A stretch of 64,000 bases of DNA from Hesseltinella vesiculosa (lineage: Eukaryota; Mucoromycota; Mucoromycetes; Mucorales; Cunninghamellaceae). The stretch covers positions 176,463 to 240,462 of the forward strand of contig MCGT01000040.1 in assembly GCA_002104935.1 (NCBI GenBank), written 5' to 3'. The first letter of the stretch is position 1, and every line of letters begins with the position of its first letter. A program made the position numbers and the translations under genes. Below are positions 51,602-63,880 of this stretch, in pieces. Under the pieces are notes generated by a model, which saw only the letters and a list, made by a program, of their open reading frames with translations, was not told where the DNA came from and searched no databases.

Positions 51602-52451
51602 ACCCATATCAAATATTACCCCAGCCTGTTTCTTTGGCCAGGTCAACTGTCCTTCTATTGATTAGACCCTTATTTTTCTGTAATAAAAGACAGTAACCCT
51701 CAAGCTCGTGAACTCCATGATGCCCGTCCTTTTTTTTTTTTTTAAAAAGAAAAAGCGTCGTAAACAGAAATTCTAAAAATAGTCTACTGGTCTATTTTTT
51801 CCAAGCCATGCCCTAGTAGGAATGCGGGGTCCTCATTAAACTGGCTCATTCTCTCATTTCAACCAGCTCGAACCAACTTTCTCATGACCCACTGCAAAAA
51901 GGTTTACTCTTTTTCACTCTACAACTCTACATGCAGGGCGCGAAATCAAAGAAAAGGGGCGAGAAGATGAGTTTGAATGACCGAGGAAAAAGTAGGTTTG
52001 AGAGCGGGGCCGTCGCCGTGACTCTCTGAGAAGATGGTGAAGATGAAAGATGAAGCTGAAATGGATATGGTTGTCGGGTCACTCAAGAAGGTCCCACAAA
52101 AGTGAAGATGCTGTTTGCCTTGCCGAGCTTGGGCCACCCCAGCGGATGTCGAAGCTCGCTGCCTGACTGAAACAGCTAGTGACGTCCTCTCCCGAATTAT
52201 GTCAATGGCGAACAAAGCTAATCGTCCAGTCAAAGAAATGTAGAGAATCAAAGGCTTGCGTAGTCCTTCGATTGCCTTGTGAAAATAAACAATGGTGTGT
52301 TTCAATGCTTCCAAAGCCTTGTATGATCAAGGTTTTCCAAGCCCTTTTTTTTTTTTTTTTTTTTTTCCCGCAGGGTGACTTTGCGCTGGCAAAAAAGCGG
52401 GCTGCCAGTGAAAAAAGGCACAGCACTTCTTTTCTTTTCTTTTTCGTAACA
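51602..52451. other. Intergenic
   Basis: No gene seen. A long T-tract lies at about 52346-52367, ahead of the next start. Confidence 0.5.
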
Positions 52452-54215
52452 ATGACCAGTCGTCTGCTGCCATTGGCACGAAGAATACAATTACGCTCTT
52501 TCCACATCTCTTGTGCTCGAGCATCAGAGAAGGTGATCTTCTTGGATGATCAAGCTTTGAAGCAGTTGAGTACGATCTCGGAGGAAACGTAGGTTTTTTT
52601 TTTTTTAATTGCAAACTCTGCCCTGTGCCTCATTTTGTTAAACCACTAGCCTAGTGCCATTGTCCGAGTTACCCGAAGGCAACACTGGTCCGGTAATTCG
52701 AAGCTCGAAAGAGGCCGAGTTTGGTTGCAAGCGAATTGGTTGCGTGACTCTGCCGCAGGATCTCATTCACAATGTCAAACGCTTAATCGATCGCCACCCA
52801 GACAAACGCTTGATTCGCACCGATGCTCTACGATTGTATGAAGCACTACGGTCAACTGCCCGATTCCCCAACGAAGATCAGAAGAGCAAACCTTCATACA
52901 AGAAAAAAGACATTGATACTGGGAACGACGCCTTGCCTGAAGCCAAAGTCATCACCTATGGACCTCGTGAAGCTGTCGCTTACGCTGCTGGGGTCATGCC
53001 CGCCACTTTTGCCTCCATCACCAACGTCTTGAGCGAACTACACCATCGGCTATCCGACTTCCATCCTCGATCTATCCTCGACTTTGGCACTGGTCCCGGC
53101 ACTGGCCTATGGTATTAAAAAGATATCCCCCAGGCTCATCTCACCTTTCTTTCATTGAACCAGGGCGGCAAAGCAGACCTTTACCGAAATCAATGCAATG
53201 ACAGGGGTTGATATCTCCGAGGACATGCTGCGTGTGGCCGAAGCCTTGGGTGAGCACCACATTCCTGCCACTTTCCAACGCCATCTGACCTATGATCCCC
53301 TGTTGCCCGGCCACGACCTGGTGCTCAGTGCGTATACACTGGGTGACATCGGCTCCTTGGCTTTGCAAGAATCTACCGTTATGCAATTGTGGCAGCAAAC
53401 CTCGGATGTCCTTGTAAGCCCCGGAAGAATGAACCGACCCAGGCAATGGCTCATCAACTCCTTTAGGTTTTGATTGAACGAGGCACGCCTGTTGGCTTTT
53501 CGACCATTGCTCGCGCCAGACAGTGGATCCTTGATCACGAGCAAAATGCTCATGTGGTGGCGCCTGTAAGACCGTATTGCGCTCTTTTCTTCTCTCTCGA
53601 AACTAACCGCTTCTCTTTATATTAGTGTCCCCATGATAGGCCATGCCCTCTGTTATTCTCAGAATTTGCTCGTCCCAGGAAATTCTGGTGCCACTTTTCC
53701 CAGCGTGTCCAGCGACCCAACTTTCTGGTAACAAGAAATAGAAAAAGGCGGATGTGAATCGGCGCACTCAATGTTTTTTCACCCCCAACAGATGAAGACG
53801 AAGCATTCCAAAAACAACACCGAAGACAGCAAATATTCATACGTGATTTTGCGCAAGGGACCTCGGCCAATGCAGCAAGAAGACAACATGGAAACCCAAG
53901 CTTATACCTGGCCGCGCCTCATCCAGCCTCCATTGAAGAAAAATAAGCATGTGGTCATGGACACTTGTGCTTCCAATGGTATGGAAGGAGAACGAGAGAG
54001 GAATTTTAAGAGTCAACCTCCCCTTATTTTTATTTTTATTTTTTCCAACAGGTGCCATTCAGCGAATGGTAATTGCCAAATCCCAAGGCAAAGTGGAATA
54101 TCGAGATGCGCGCAAGTCAGCGTGGGGCGACGCGTTTCCTCATCCATCCAAAAACAAAGTGGTCACCCGATTTGAACCTGTCCCTCTCCTGGACGAGCTT
54201 GCATCCTCATCATAG
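52452..54215 (+). CDS. RSM22: Mitochondrial small-ribosomal-subunit assembly factor Rsm22 (METTL17 family)
   Basis: Seven exons (52452-52588, 52650-53111, 53164-53413, 53467-53565, 53626-53727, 53792-53978, 54052-54215) give 466 residues. The N-terminus is basic and Ser-rich (MTSRLLPLARRIQLRSFHIS), like a mitochondrial presequence. A methyltransferase-like fold follows: AAGVMPATFASITNVLSEL, the SAM-site loop ILDFGTGPGTGLW, MTGVDISEDMLRVAE, and a VLSAYTLGDI segment. The cysteine motif CPHDRPCPL and other cysteines near the C-terminus match the Fe-S site described for this family. Rsm22/METTL17 is needed for mitoribosome small-subunit assembly. The start ATG is the first in the open frame. Confidence 0.92.
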
Positions 54216-54264
54216 ACAGCCTGCCTTTGCATACATAAAATAGATTTCTTTTATTTTGCCGTGC

Positions 54265-55258
54265 TTATTGTGGAGAGAATATCGTGCCACGCAGCTCTTC
54301 GTATTTTGCTTCACTGAGGGGAGAGAATCGAATCATGTTGTTGCCAGGGAAATGATCGAAGAGGTATGATTCAGTGATCGAAAGCTGGGCACATTGTTGA
54401 GCAAGCTTGGTAAACACTGCCGTCTCTGTCCGGAATCTTCCGCGGAGAAAAAAAGTAAAAGGTGAGCAATCATCAGTAAAAGCGTCCTCTTGTTTCTTCT
54501 CTACAATAACCCTTACAATCGATAGGCTTCCTTGTTGTAGCAATGCTTGTCCATCAGTTTCTCCAAGACGACCTTTTTAAACATGTTTTTGATATAGTGC
54601 AACACATGATACAGGTAATCTTGATGAGGTCGCCATGACGGAAATTGTTGCGACAGTGACACGTTGCCTTGTGCGTCCACAAGGGGGTGGAACATGTCTG
54701 TCAAAAATGTCACAGCTGGAGGATGGTCAGGATAGGTGTCAGGAACAAAGATGCGAAATTTGAAGACCCCTGAGCGATAATGGCCCTTGTGTACAAATAG
54801 AACCCCATACAGCACTATCAAACGTTTGGGATCAGTCCATTTCTATCGAGGCTCTTTCTCCTTACCGTTCAAGCTGTCAGATGATGGCATCACATATACG
54901 CCAAGAGGGCAATGTCGAGGGTTACGAAGGTTGATGCTGGGAGAGGTAGCAGAGAGGAGCAATGAAAGAAAGGGATCAGCATCTTGACTAGCTTTGCTGA
55001 ATTGATTTGACTGTCGTTAGCTTACAATTCAGTCAGTAGTTCATAGCGTCGAAATGCTTCCGAGGTATTTGGTAAATGCGTGGTATCTTCATCGTCGTCT
55101 TCGTCTTGTGGATGTTGCGGCTGCTCAGCAATGGGAGGTGGTGCAGGTGTACGTGGTGTAGGCGAAGGCGAACGAAGCCCTAGCTTTACAAGTGAGGCAT
55201 CGCGCGTTCGTGCCAGTAAAGATGTCACAGACGGTCGCTTAGTGCTGAATGCATCCAT
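54265..55258 (-). CDS. AKTIP: AKTIP/FTS-like inactive E2 (UEV) protein
   Basis: Four exons on the minus strand (55026-55258, 54866-54936, 54517-54814, 54265-54436) give 257 residues. A Pro/Ser-rich and acidic N-terminus (SPTPRTPAPPPIAEQ, DEDDDED) precedes a UBC fold: GVLFVHKGHYRSGVFKFRIF, then PDTYPDHPPAVTFLTDMFHP. The catalytic-Cys position of active E2s is absent; the region reads LVDAQGNVSLSQQFPSW. The C-terminal IRFSPLSEAKYEELR is characteristic of AKTIP/FTS. In animals and fungi FTS forms the FHF complex with Hook and FHIP to link endosomes to dynein. Tail-to-tail with RSM22 (about 50 bp between stops). Confidence 0.85.
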
Positions 55259-55748
55259 GCTTTTTTTTTTTTTAAAAAAAAAAGAAAAAAGCAATAAAAA
55301 ACAATAGGAATACCAGAAGAATAAAAAAAGCATATTATTTCAACTGCCGCTCTCCTTCCTCCTGTCCATCAAGGTCGGTCTAGTTCTGCACCTTCTTTTT
55401 TTTTCTTTTTATTTCTGCACCTTCATGGCAACAAGACGTGGCTGCATGTAAATGCTACTGTATCAATCTTGCTCACTCTCGCCTGTACTGGGTATGACCG
55501 GGTTTTGCCAGCGCATTGTGCCATCAAGAACGATCTGCTACCTGGCCACCGTCAGGCTCGGAGAGAAGCGGCGTTACAAATGCCTGATGCTGTATTAATT
55601 CTCAAGTTTGGAAACAATCTTTTTTTCCCCCTCTTCTACGCTCATTGCGAACTGTAAGCTGCTATCCATCCATTAATTCATCCATCCATCCTCATCCATC
55701 TATTTCACAGTTTATTCCCCCCTTACATTATTATAATAGCACACAACC
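55259..55748. other. Intergenic between divergent promoters
   Basis: Serves the AKTIP-like gene and uL6. Contains homopolymers and CATCCATCC repeats near 55670-55695. Confidence 0.5.
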
Positions 55749-56368
55749 ATGAAGGATATTTACAAGTCTGAAGAATTGATCGTCCCCGAAGGTGTCAAGG
55801 TCCAAGTCAATGCTCGTCTGATCAAGGTGTCTGGTCCCCGTGGTGAATTGAACAAGAACCTGCGTCATTTGAATGTTGAAATCAAGCGTGAAGGCAAAGA
55901 CAAGTTGGTCTTTGCTGTGCACCATGGTGCTCGCAAGCATGTCGCTGCCATCCGTACCGTTCGTTCCCTTGTCAACAACATGATCACGGGTGTCACCAAG
56001 GGCTTCCAATACAAGATGCGCTATGTTTATGCGCATTTTCCCATCAACTGTATCATCCAAGATGGTGGCAAGGCTGTTGAAATCCGTAACTTCTTGGGCC
56101 AAAAGGTCGTTTTCCATGTCAACATGCACGAAGGCGTCACTTGCGAAATCTCTGCTGCCCAAAAGGACGAACTAGTGTTGACTGGCAATGATTTGGAAGC
56201 TGTCTCTCAAAGTGGTAAGGGTTTAAGAAAAATTCGATGGCCCAGCTTCTAACTTTCTTTTCAGCTGCTGACATCCAACAAACCTGTCTGGTCAAGAACA
56301 AGGATATCCGTAAATTCTTGGATGGTATCTATGTGTCTGAACGTGGTGTCTTGGAACAAGATGCCTAA
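55749..56368 (+). CDS. RPL9: 60S ribosomal protein uL6 (L9)
   Basis: Two exons (55749-56214, 56265-56368) give 189 residues. The two-domain uL6 fold is recognisable: [20 protein letters not shown] in domain 1, [20 protein letters not shown] in between, then [19 protein letters not shown] and the ending [16 protein letters not shown]. It binds 25S rRNA near the sarcin-ricin loop. The intron (50 nt) lies late in the gene and interrupts Ala156 in the [15 protein letters not shown] region. Confidence 0.96.
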
Positions 56369-57082
56369 ATGGTGCCCACTAGGGTTGTAGTATAGTTTTT
56401 TTTCTGGAAATAAAAACCATCACAGTCCCCGGGGAGTCTGCATAGGGCTTCCCACCCCGTTGGAGGTGTAGGACAAGAGGATGATGTGCAAAAACATGTC
56501 TGTTTATTGATGTCCTGGAAAGAGTGCCATGGACGGTCATCTTTTTTTTTTTTTTTTTTGGCTGTTTGATTTCTGTTCCTTGTTTTTGGCTAGGCTGCGG
56601 CATTCGTGCAGCTGATTCTAGTACAATGTTGGCAGGTCAATGTTTTTTTGATGCAATAATTATAAATGAAAATGTTTTCAACTCTTGGGGATTATTTCTT
56701 CCAAGCTGTAAAGATTTGATCTTTAGTAGCAACATGAAGCAGAGGAAAAAAAAAAAGGCAAGTGGTCTAATGCGACTCTCTTCATCCATTTTTCTCGAAG
56801 TCCTCCTGGTCCAAGTTGATTGTCAGTCTTTGTTGCTACCGTATGTTTTTTCCTGGCCAGGCTTGTAGGTGATGCTCTTGCCTACATTTAAAGATAACAG
56901 ACACTGCATGGCTATTTTAAGCCAACAGGTCAGCACAGAATTCTAAAGGAGTGCCAGTAGCCGGGTCCTGCTATTGGAAGGACTACCATGAGAGGAGGAG
57001 CTAGCCCTTGCAGACAGCACCCAGATTTTTTATTTTTGCAGAGGTTTTTATTGTGGATATGTGGATTGCTAAAACAGAAGAG
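56369..57082. other. Intergenic
   Basis: Convergent flank of uL6 and CDC37. T18 near 56541; no gene seen. Confidence 0.5.
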
Positions 57083-58602
57083 TTATGCTTCACGGCCAGT
57101 TTCATCAATAACATCGCCAGAAAGATCCAAGAAACCATATTCGGCGCACACCTTGACGATGTATTCGCCATCGTCCTCATTCATATCTTCAAGAGCAGCG
57201 TTGACTTTGTCCAATTGGGCAGTTTCCAGGGCAGCACGGAACCCAGCAGGTAGGGATTCGTACACTTCAAGGAGATGTCGGCCTTGCTCCGAGTTGAGTA
57301 GCTCGGGGTCGTCTGTGTTGGGGATGCGCACAGTCAAATCGTTGGAGCCTTCCTTGACAGGCTGAAGCTGGATGGTGGCGCGGCCGGATTGTTCCTCGTT
57401 GATGGCCAGACAACGGTTGCGCAAGTGCTCGTAGGTGGTAGCAACATCGTCGGAAAACATGCGTCGAGCTTGCTCGTTGGAGCCCATCATGCGCTCAAAG
57501 AATAAATCGACACCATTGCGGCGGCTGGAGTGCAGCTGTCCACAGTATTGCAACGTCAATGCTTGCACCACGCAGTTCTTGGCGTACTTGTCCTCGCCAC
57601 GGAGCTGAGCCATAAAAGCAGCTGCCATCACTTGGTCGTGCACTTTGGATGACACCAGTTCACTATGTTTCTGCAGGAACTTGTAGCTTGGACTAAAACC
57701 TTCCAGCTTGCTAAAGGCCATCTCCGTGGGTGTCAGATCTTCCAGTTCTTCATCATCCTCGTCGTCTGCCTCTTCGCCATCCCCTTCGATAATATCTTGG
57801 GTCTCTTGATCTTTCAGGGTCTGGATCGCAAAAAAAAAAAAAAAAAAGTCAGCATTGTCTATGTAATAAAAAGATTGACACTAACCAGGTCCTTCATTTG
57901 TGCATGAGGGTTCAGTGTTTCTACTACGGTTTGCTTCTGCTTGGCAGTCTTCTTCTCAGGCTTGGAGTGTGATGCGGTATTGAGGATCTGCAAAGAAAAG
58001 AGTGCAAACAGGGGGGTTAGACAGGTAGTCTTATCTAGAAACGAGGTTTGATTCCTTACTGTGCGGTTGGAGGTCTCGTGAAAGAGGTTTTCGCTTGTTA
58101 GTTTCTTGTTGGCTTCATTGGTCAGACGGTCAAGTTCAGCTTGAGCAGCCTTGTTCATAGTCTGTGTGGTGGAGAGTGTTTGTTGCAGACGGTCCAACAG
58201 AGATGCCTTGATGGTGGCTTCATCGGATTGCGTCAGGCCGGTTTCGATTTGCTGAATCATTGCACCAAACACCTGGTCCAGGGAAATGCCATCTTTGGCT
58301 TGTTGGGTTGCCATGCCTTGTTCTCGAGCCTTGGTTTGCTGCTCGCGGATAGATGTCAAGACTGCTTGCACACCTTGCTCTTCCAAGGTGGTGATCAACC
58401 CTTGCAGCTGGTCAATGGTGCGCTTTTGTTGCGGAATCACGGTCTCTAGTTCATCCATCTTGGCTCGCCGTTCAGCCCGCTCTTGGTGAATGGCTTGTTG
58501 TTTCCAACGAATCATTGATCGTTTATCCACATTGGGGTGAACTTCGATGTCAGAGTCATCTGATAGCTCAAGTTTATCCCACTTGCTATAGTCCAATGGC
58601 AT
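57083..58602 (-). CDS. CDC37: Hsp90 co-chaperone Cdc37
   Basis: Three exons on the minus strand (58060-58602, 57886-57987, 57083-57820) give 460 residues, near the usual fungal length. The N-terminus MPLDYSKWDKLELSDDSDIE continuing EVHPNVDKRSMIRWKQQAIH is diagnostic, and includes the acidic-context Ser (SDDSD) that CK2 phosphorylates in homologues. A long coiled coil follows (about 35-180), then the Hsp90-binding middle domain and the C-terminal domain ending YGFLDLSGDVIDE. Cdc37 loads protein kinases onto Hsp90. All exon joints are phase 0. Confidence 0.95.
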
Positions 58603-59755
58603 TTTTGTGTAAAATTGAAGTGAGAGAAAAGGTCAGCCCGCTTCTCATTTTTTTTTTAAAGCAGCAGGTTTATTGAATGAAAACGAATCCAAAGAATTAT
58701 GTGATGTTAACCGAGACCATTTCTCATCAAGAGGTAGATGCTGGTGCTGTTTAATGATGTCAACGAGAGGAATGCTATTTTTCGCATAGTTTTACGCTTG
58801 CCTGGTGTAGGGAGCGATGGACGATCGCGTCTATTGAGTTTCCTTGAGAAACGCGATGAATAGCCTCCAATTTTATTGCACAGGAGCAAAACATGGTGCA
58901 AGGGCATTCTACAAGCATGGTCAAATTATCACGGAAATGGTTGGTGAGATGTATCAATAGTGGCTGTGCCTGATAGATCAAGGGGATGAAGTAGAAGCGA
59001 AAAAAAAGAAGAAAATGAACAGGATGGCGTGCAGCTTGCAAAATAAAGGAAACTTCCAACATGAATGGATAGTGTGCTACTGAAGGACATGGTATGAAAT
59101 ATGCTCAGTGGCAAAATCAGTGTAATCATTGTGAGAGAAAAAAAATCAAACGAACCAATCTGACCAAAAGAGGCACGCGCTCAGGCAGGGCATCCCTACC
59201 TCTCCATCTTTCTCTCTCCCCCTCTATTTTTTTATATTATCCAATACGAAGCTTACTATATAATGTATGATACAGAAGACTTTACATGAATGAGCGGAAT
59301 AACTGAGTGATTTGCGGACCGCCTAGTTGAGCCTTGAGCCTTGGCCTGTGGCCAAGCTTAGAATCGTAAAAACATCGACTTTTAGATCTAGGAGGGCTTA
59401 TGACTTTTCTTTGAAACCACAAATAAAAGATATATTTTGTAGGTGACAGCCCGATTTTCAGAAGGATTGAATAGCAATTGCAAGGTTTTATCATGACGAC
59501 GGCGAAAGGCACAATTCCTGATTTGGAAGAAAAAGGTCAACAGAAATAATGGCAGAGTAAGCGAATGGCGAGAGATAAAAAGGAGTGAATGGTTGGTCAA
59601 CGTAGAGCCAGGGTGAATGAGTAAAGACATAGTTTTAGTAGGATTGTGCAATGACTGATTGAAAAGATATGGCTAGGAAAGGCTGTGCGCCAGTAAGCAG
59701 AAAAAAGCCAAAATACTGGTGCAGTAGGTACGTCTGAGAAGGGGTGTGCTAGAGT
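58603..59755. other. Intergenic, no confident gene
   Basis: Short ORFs only. AT-rich with A/T tracts. Confidence 0.5.
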
Positions 59756-60820
59756 GTGTACACAGGTGATGGTTGCTGCTTGTGCCCTTGGGAAAGTAGA
59801 AACACTCCCATCATTATACTCCCTCCTGCTGTCAAACAAAGCATCTTGACAATACTTCAACATGCCAAGGATCACCAGCTCAGCCCTGAACGAGCCCATT
59901 TTGACGAGCGATCGTTGCTACCCTTAGTGCATGATAGTGGCGTGGCTCTGCTTTCTAAAAGCTTGGGGTTATGGGAAATGATGCCATCACCAGCCCTGCT
60001 GCAGCGGATGGCTATCTGCCTCATGACCGTCCATCTCCCTTTGTCTTGGAGATCTTTAAGATCCTGTCGTTGATGAGCAGCGCGACTTTTAGTGTCAAAG
60101 GTACGGGAGTTCGACCTATTTGCTCATAGATAAAATACATGTGCCATATCATCATGCTTGTTTCCATCGCAAAAATTGTTTTTGAGCGTGCCTCGATGCA
60201 AGCTCAAAAAAAAAAAAAAAAAGCAGCCATTTTTTAATCTGCCTCTTTCTTTTTTTTTTTTTTTCCTTCATCAGTGATGTGATTGACAAGCACTGCCCCT
60301 TTGTTCATGATGCAGCCACACTATATCACTTCCATTTGCCAAACCAACCGTCTAACCACCGCAACTGTTTACAGCATTCACGAGATGCCCACGATCGACT
60401 GGGTGCCATTCAGCGACAAGGCTCAAACGATCTATTCCACTGAAGTATGCGTTGGCGATCTACGTACTGCAGTGGAAGCACTTGCATCCAGGTGCAAGAG
60501 GAAGCTGAGCGAAGACCTGCCACTCTTCTCTGTGGATCCAAGCGTTGCGGTATCCTTTAGGCATGGCCAAGTCAATAGATTAACATCTTTGCACTTGAAT
60601 CTCAATGGTTCTGTTTTTTTTTCACTAGCTTTTGGCGCAACGATTCCCAATCTCACAATACCGGTAGCCATCCACGGCCAACTCTCCTTTGCTGTGGTTG
60701 GCTTTGTGCAAGAGTCCGGACGGCCTGGCTGTTCCGGCTCGCCTTCTACAATCATTCCACCTTGGTCACGTCCACCTCTTGCCTTCGCTCTCTTGCTGTT
60801 ACTGTAACACTGAAGAAGGT
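59756..60820 (+). pseudogene. Decayed coding region, family uncertain
   Basis: Three protein-like stretches in different frames lie in order: TPIIILPPAVKQSILTILQH (from about 59796), then DAITSPAAADGYLPHDRPSP after a one-base shift near a G4 run at 59965, then, after a T-rich intron-like gap, a stretch containing KAQTIYSTEVCVGDLRTAVE. The last faintly recalls the middle domain of thiamine-diphosphate enzymes, but I would not assign it. A likely intron with a TTTTTTTTTCACTAG acceptor lies at about 60550-60630. No start or full-length chain could be built. Confidence 0.35.
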
Positions 60821-61223
60821 GACAAGGCTACGCCGTCTACAATCTCCAGCCAACGCTGAGCAATGGATCTGCACGCTATGCATGCACATGTTGATGGCGT
60901 TGACCATGAATTTTCCAGCAGCTTTGCAATGAATGGCGAGCTTTGCTCTGTCTGCCATGGGTATGTTGACGCGGTACAGTAAGAGATGCGATGAGTAAAG
61001 ACGGAAAAGCAGCGATGATTCTTTTTTTTTTTTTTTTTTTTGCAAGATCATCCAGTTACAAAAGAAATCGTACGGTACCGTACTGTAATTAAAGGTGAGG
61101 CTTTCAGTAAGGATACCGGTAAGAGACTTGAAAAGATGTAAAGTGTTTATTACTGCGCTGAATGAACAATAAACGCTACTCAACATGTAATTTACTGTAA
61201 GCAGCGTGATGCAAGAGGTAGTT

Positions 61224-61560
61224 TCAAAGATTAACGAGCAGTGACGTTCTGAATTGCACAGGGAGGAGGTGAGATACTGTAGGAAGAAAAAAAAACCAGA
61301 CACCGTTTTTTTTTTTTCGCTTTCTCAGATCGTTGAGGACCCCCTGGCAAAAATTGACGATTTCTTCATTTTTTTTAGCTGGGGGATTGGAGGAGTGGAA
61401 ACGAGAGTGGCCAAAAGTTGGCTGAGCGATCTTTATCAATCGGAGTGATTTTTTCAGGATCATCATCATTCTTTGGTTTGTGCACTATTGCAAAATGTCA
61501 CATCGTTCTGATCATCCAAAAGTACTGTGCAGTGTTTGCTTTTTTTTCTTTCTTTTTTTT
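61224..61560 (+). repeat. Dispersed-repeat copy
   Basis: Carries the same blocks as the island arm end: GAGGACCCCCTGGCAAAAATTG, TTTTTAGCTGGGGGATTGG, CAAAAGTTGGCTGAGC and GTACTGTGCAGTGTTTGC. Confidence 0.75.
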
Positions 61561-62485
61561 TACGAAACGAAGAGGATTGCACATTCAACTTCCGCGCAGT
61601 TGCTTTTTTTTTTTTCAGGGCAGTGTTTTTTTTTTCGAATCGACTGCTTTTTGTTTTTACCATCCAACGATCAGCGAACTGAAATGCACAACGAGTAGGA
61701 GCAGCAGCAGCAGTGGTGCAGCAGATTGATCGCTGCTAAAAAAAGGAAAACGACATACGGTAGCCCAAACGATTCACATGGTGCAAGAGCATATTACCGT
61801 ACATGCAAGGTTAAATTAAGATTGAAGAGGTTGGTGAGAAGCATCAATATTTTTTGGTTTTATGGATTAATACGGTATCAAACAGATGCATCAAAAAAAG
61901 AAAGAAATGGAGACACGCGATTTCAGTACCACAGCTTCTCTCTTTTTTTTTTTTACATCAAACATGCAACTTGATTTTAACACAGAAAGTATTGTACACA
62001 AATGAGAAGAAACGTACGGAAGATGATGTCAAGCAGCAGCAAGATTATGCTGCAGTTGCGACGTAATTTTGATGGATGCCATGAGGATTAGAAAAGCTAA
62101 GAAAAGTTTATGTTTGAGTACCAATGCATTGATGCTCTTTGCAAAGGTATTGGACCCCTTGGAACTGTGCTAGTTTTTTTTTCTTTGTTAAAGCTAGCAT
62201 TGAGAAGTTGAGAGACAACTACAGTAATTTTTTTTTTTTTTGCAAGATCATCGAGTAACAAAATCAATCGCAATCGAGGGGAACATATGAAGAGATATTG
62301 TAAAAAGTGTGTATTACCGTTGGTGATCGAACAAGAAAACGCTGAGCAAGAGAAGCAACACCCGGCATTGAAGAGTTGTTTTGGTTTTTGACTGATCATG
62401 CAACTTACTGGAAGCATCATACCGGTATCATAGTGTAAGAAGAAAGGCAAAAATACTGTAAGTACTGTACTGTACAGTACCGGTA
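61561..62485. other. Repeat-flanked intergenic
   Basis: No gene. Contains T/A tracts and palindromic motifs such as GTACTGTACTGTACAGTAC near 62465. Confidence 0.5.
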
Positions 62486-62489
62486 TTTG

Positions 62490-63265
62490 GCTGAGACTTT
62501 CAGTAAAAAAAAACGCTGGGTGACATGTTTGCTCGGCATACAGTAAAACATGCGAAGATTGACCGAAAAAAAATAAAATGTTTGGCCCAAACATTCACCA
62601 AAAAAAAGCTGGGCGACATGTTTACGGGGCATAAAACATGCGATGATTAACCGAAAAAAAACAAAATATTTGGCCCAGACTTTCAGCAAAAAAAAACTGG
62701 GCGACATGTTTGCTCGACATAAAACATGCGATCATTAAACGAAAAAAAAATAAAACGTTTGGCTCAGACTTTCAGAAAAAAAAACTGGGCGACGTGTTTG
62801 CTAGGTACAAAACATGCGATGATTAACCGAAAAAAATAAAACGTTTGGCTCAGACTTTCAGCAAAAAAAACTGGGCGACGTGTTTGCTAGGTATAAAACA
62901 TGCGATGATTAACCGAAAAAAATAAAACGTTTGGCTCAGACTTTCAGCAAAAAAAAACTGGGCGACGTCTTTGCTAAGTATAAAACATGCGATGATTAAC
63001 CGAAAAAAACAAAATATTTGGCCCAGACTTTCAGCAAAAAAAACTGGGCGACGTGTTTGCTAGGTATAAAACATGCGATGATTAACCGAAAAAAAACAAA
63101 ATATTTGGCCCAGACTTTCAGCAAAAAAAACTGGGCGACGTGTTTGCTCGACATAAAACATGCGATCATTAAACGAAAAAAAATAAAACGTTTGGCTCAG
63201 ACTTTCAGAAAAAAAACACTGGGCGACGTGTTTGCTTGGTACAAAACATGCCCATACTCTCAGCA
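62490..63265. repeat. Minisatellite, about nine units of 84-90 bp
   Basis: The unit core GGCTCAGACTTTCAGCAAAA is followed by CTGGGCGACGTGTTTGCTAG and AACATGCGATGATTAACCG. Starts are spaced about 86 bp apart from 62495 to about 63199; the last unit is partial. Confidence 0.92.
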
Positions 63266-63299
63266 AAAAAAGATTTATGACATACGGTATTTCCAGGGC

Positions 63300-63880
63300 A
63301 CAAACTTACCGTAATTTAACTTAAATTAATTAAACTAACTTAAGTCAGCTAAAATTAACTTAATTCAACTTAATTCAACTTATATTAGCTTAAATTAGCG
63401 AAAATCAACTAAAATTATATTAAATTAACTTAATTCAACTTAATTCAACTAAAATTAACTTGATTTAACTTGATTTAACTTAATTTAACTTAATTTAACT
63501 TAATTTAACTTAATTTAACTTAATTTAACTTAATTTAACTAAAATTAACTTAATTTACTTAGCTTAACATAACTTTCTTTAAATTAACTTAACTTACAGT
63601 AATTTAGCTTAACTTACATTAACTAAGCTTAACTTAAATTAACTTAGTTTAACTTAGCTTAACTTAAAGTAACTTACCGTAGCTTAAATTAAATTAAATT
63701 AAATTAAATTAACTTAACTTAACTTAACTTATATTAAATTAAATTAACTTAACTTGCATTAAGTTAAATTATCATAACTTACAGTAAATTAAATTAAATT
63801 AACTTAAATCAACGTAACTTTGCTAAAATTAACATAAATTAACTAAAATTAACATAAATTAAATTAAATTAACTAAAACA
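63300..63880. repeat. AT-rich tract of degenerate TTAACTTAAT-type repeats
   Basis: About 580 bp of 5- and 10-bp units (TTAACTTAAT, AAATTAACTT). At 63470-63540 the 10-bp period is nearly perfect. Confidence 0.92.

Noticed and set aside
62417..63314. Repetitive ORFs in the minisatellite
   Set aside because: Frame happens to stay open through 86-90-bp units; repeated Lys/Phe runs come from A/T tracts.
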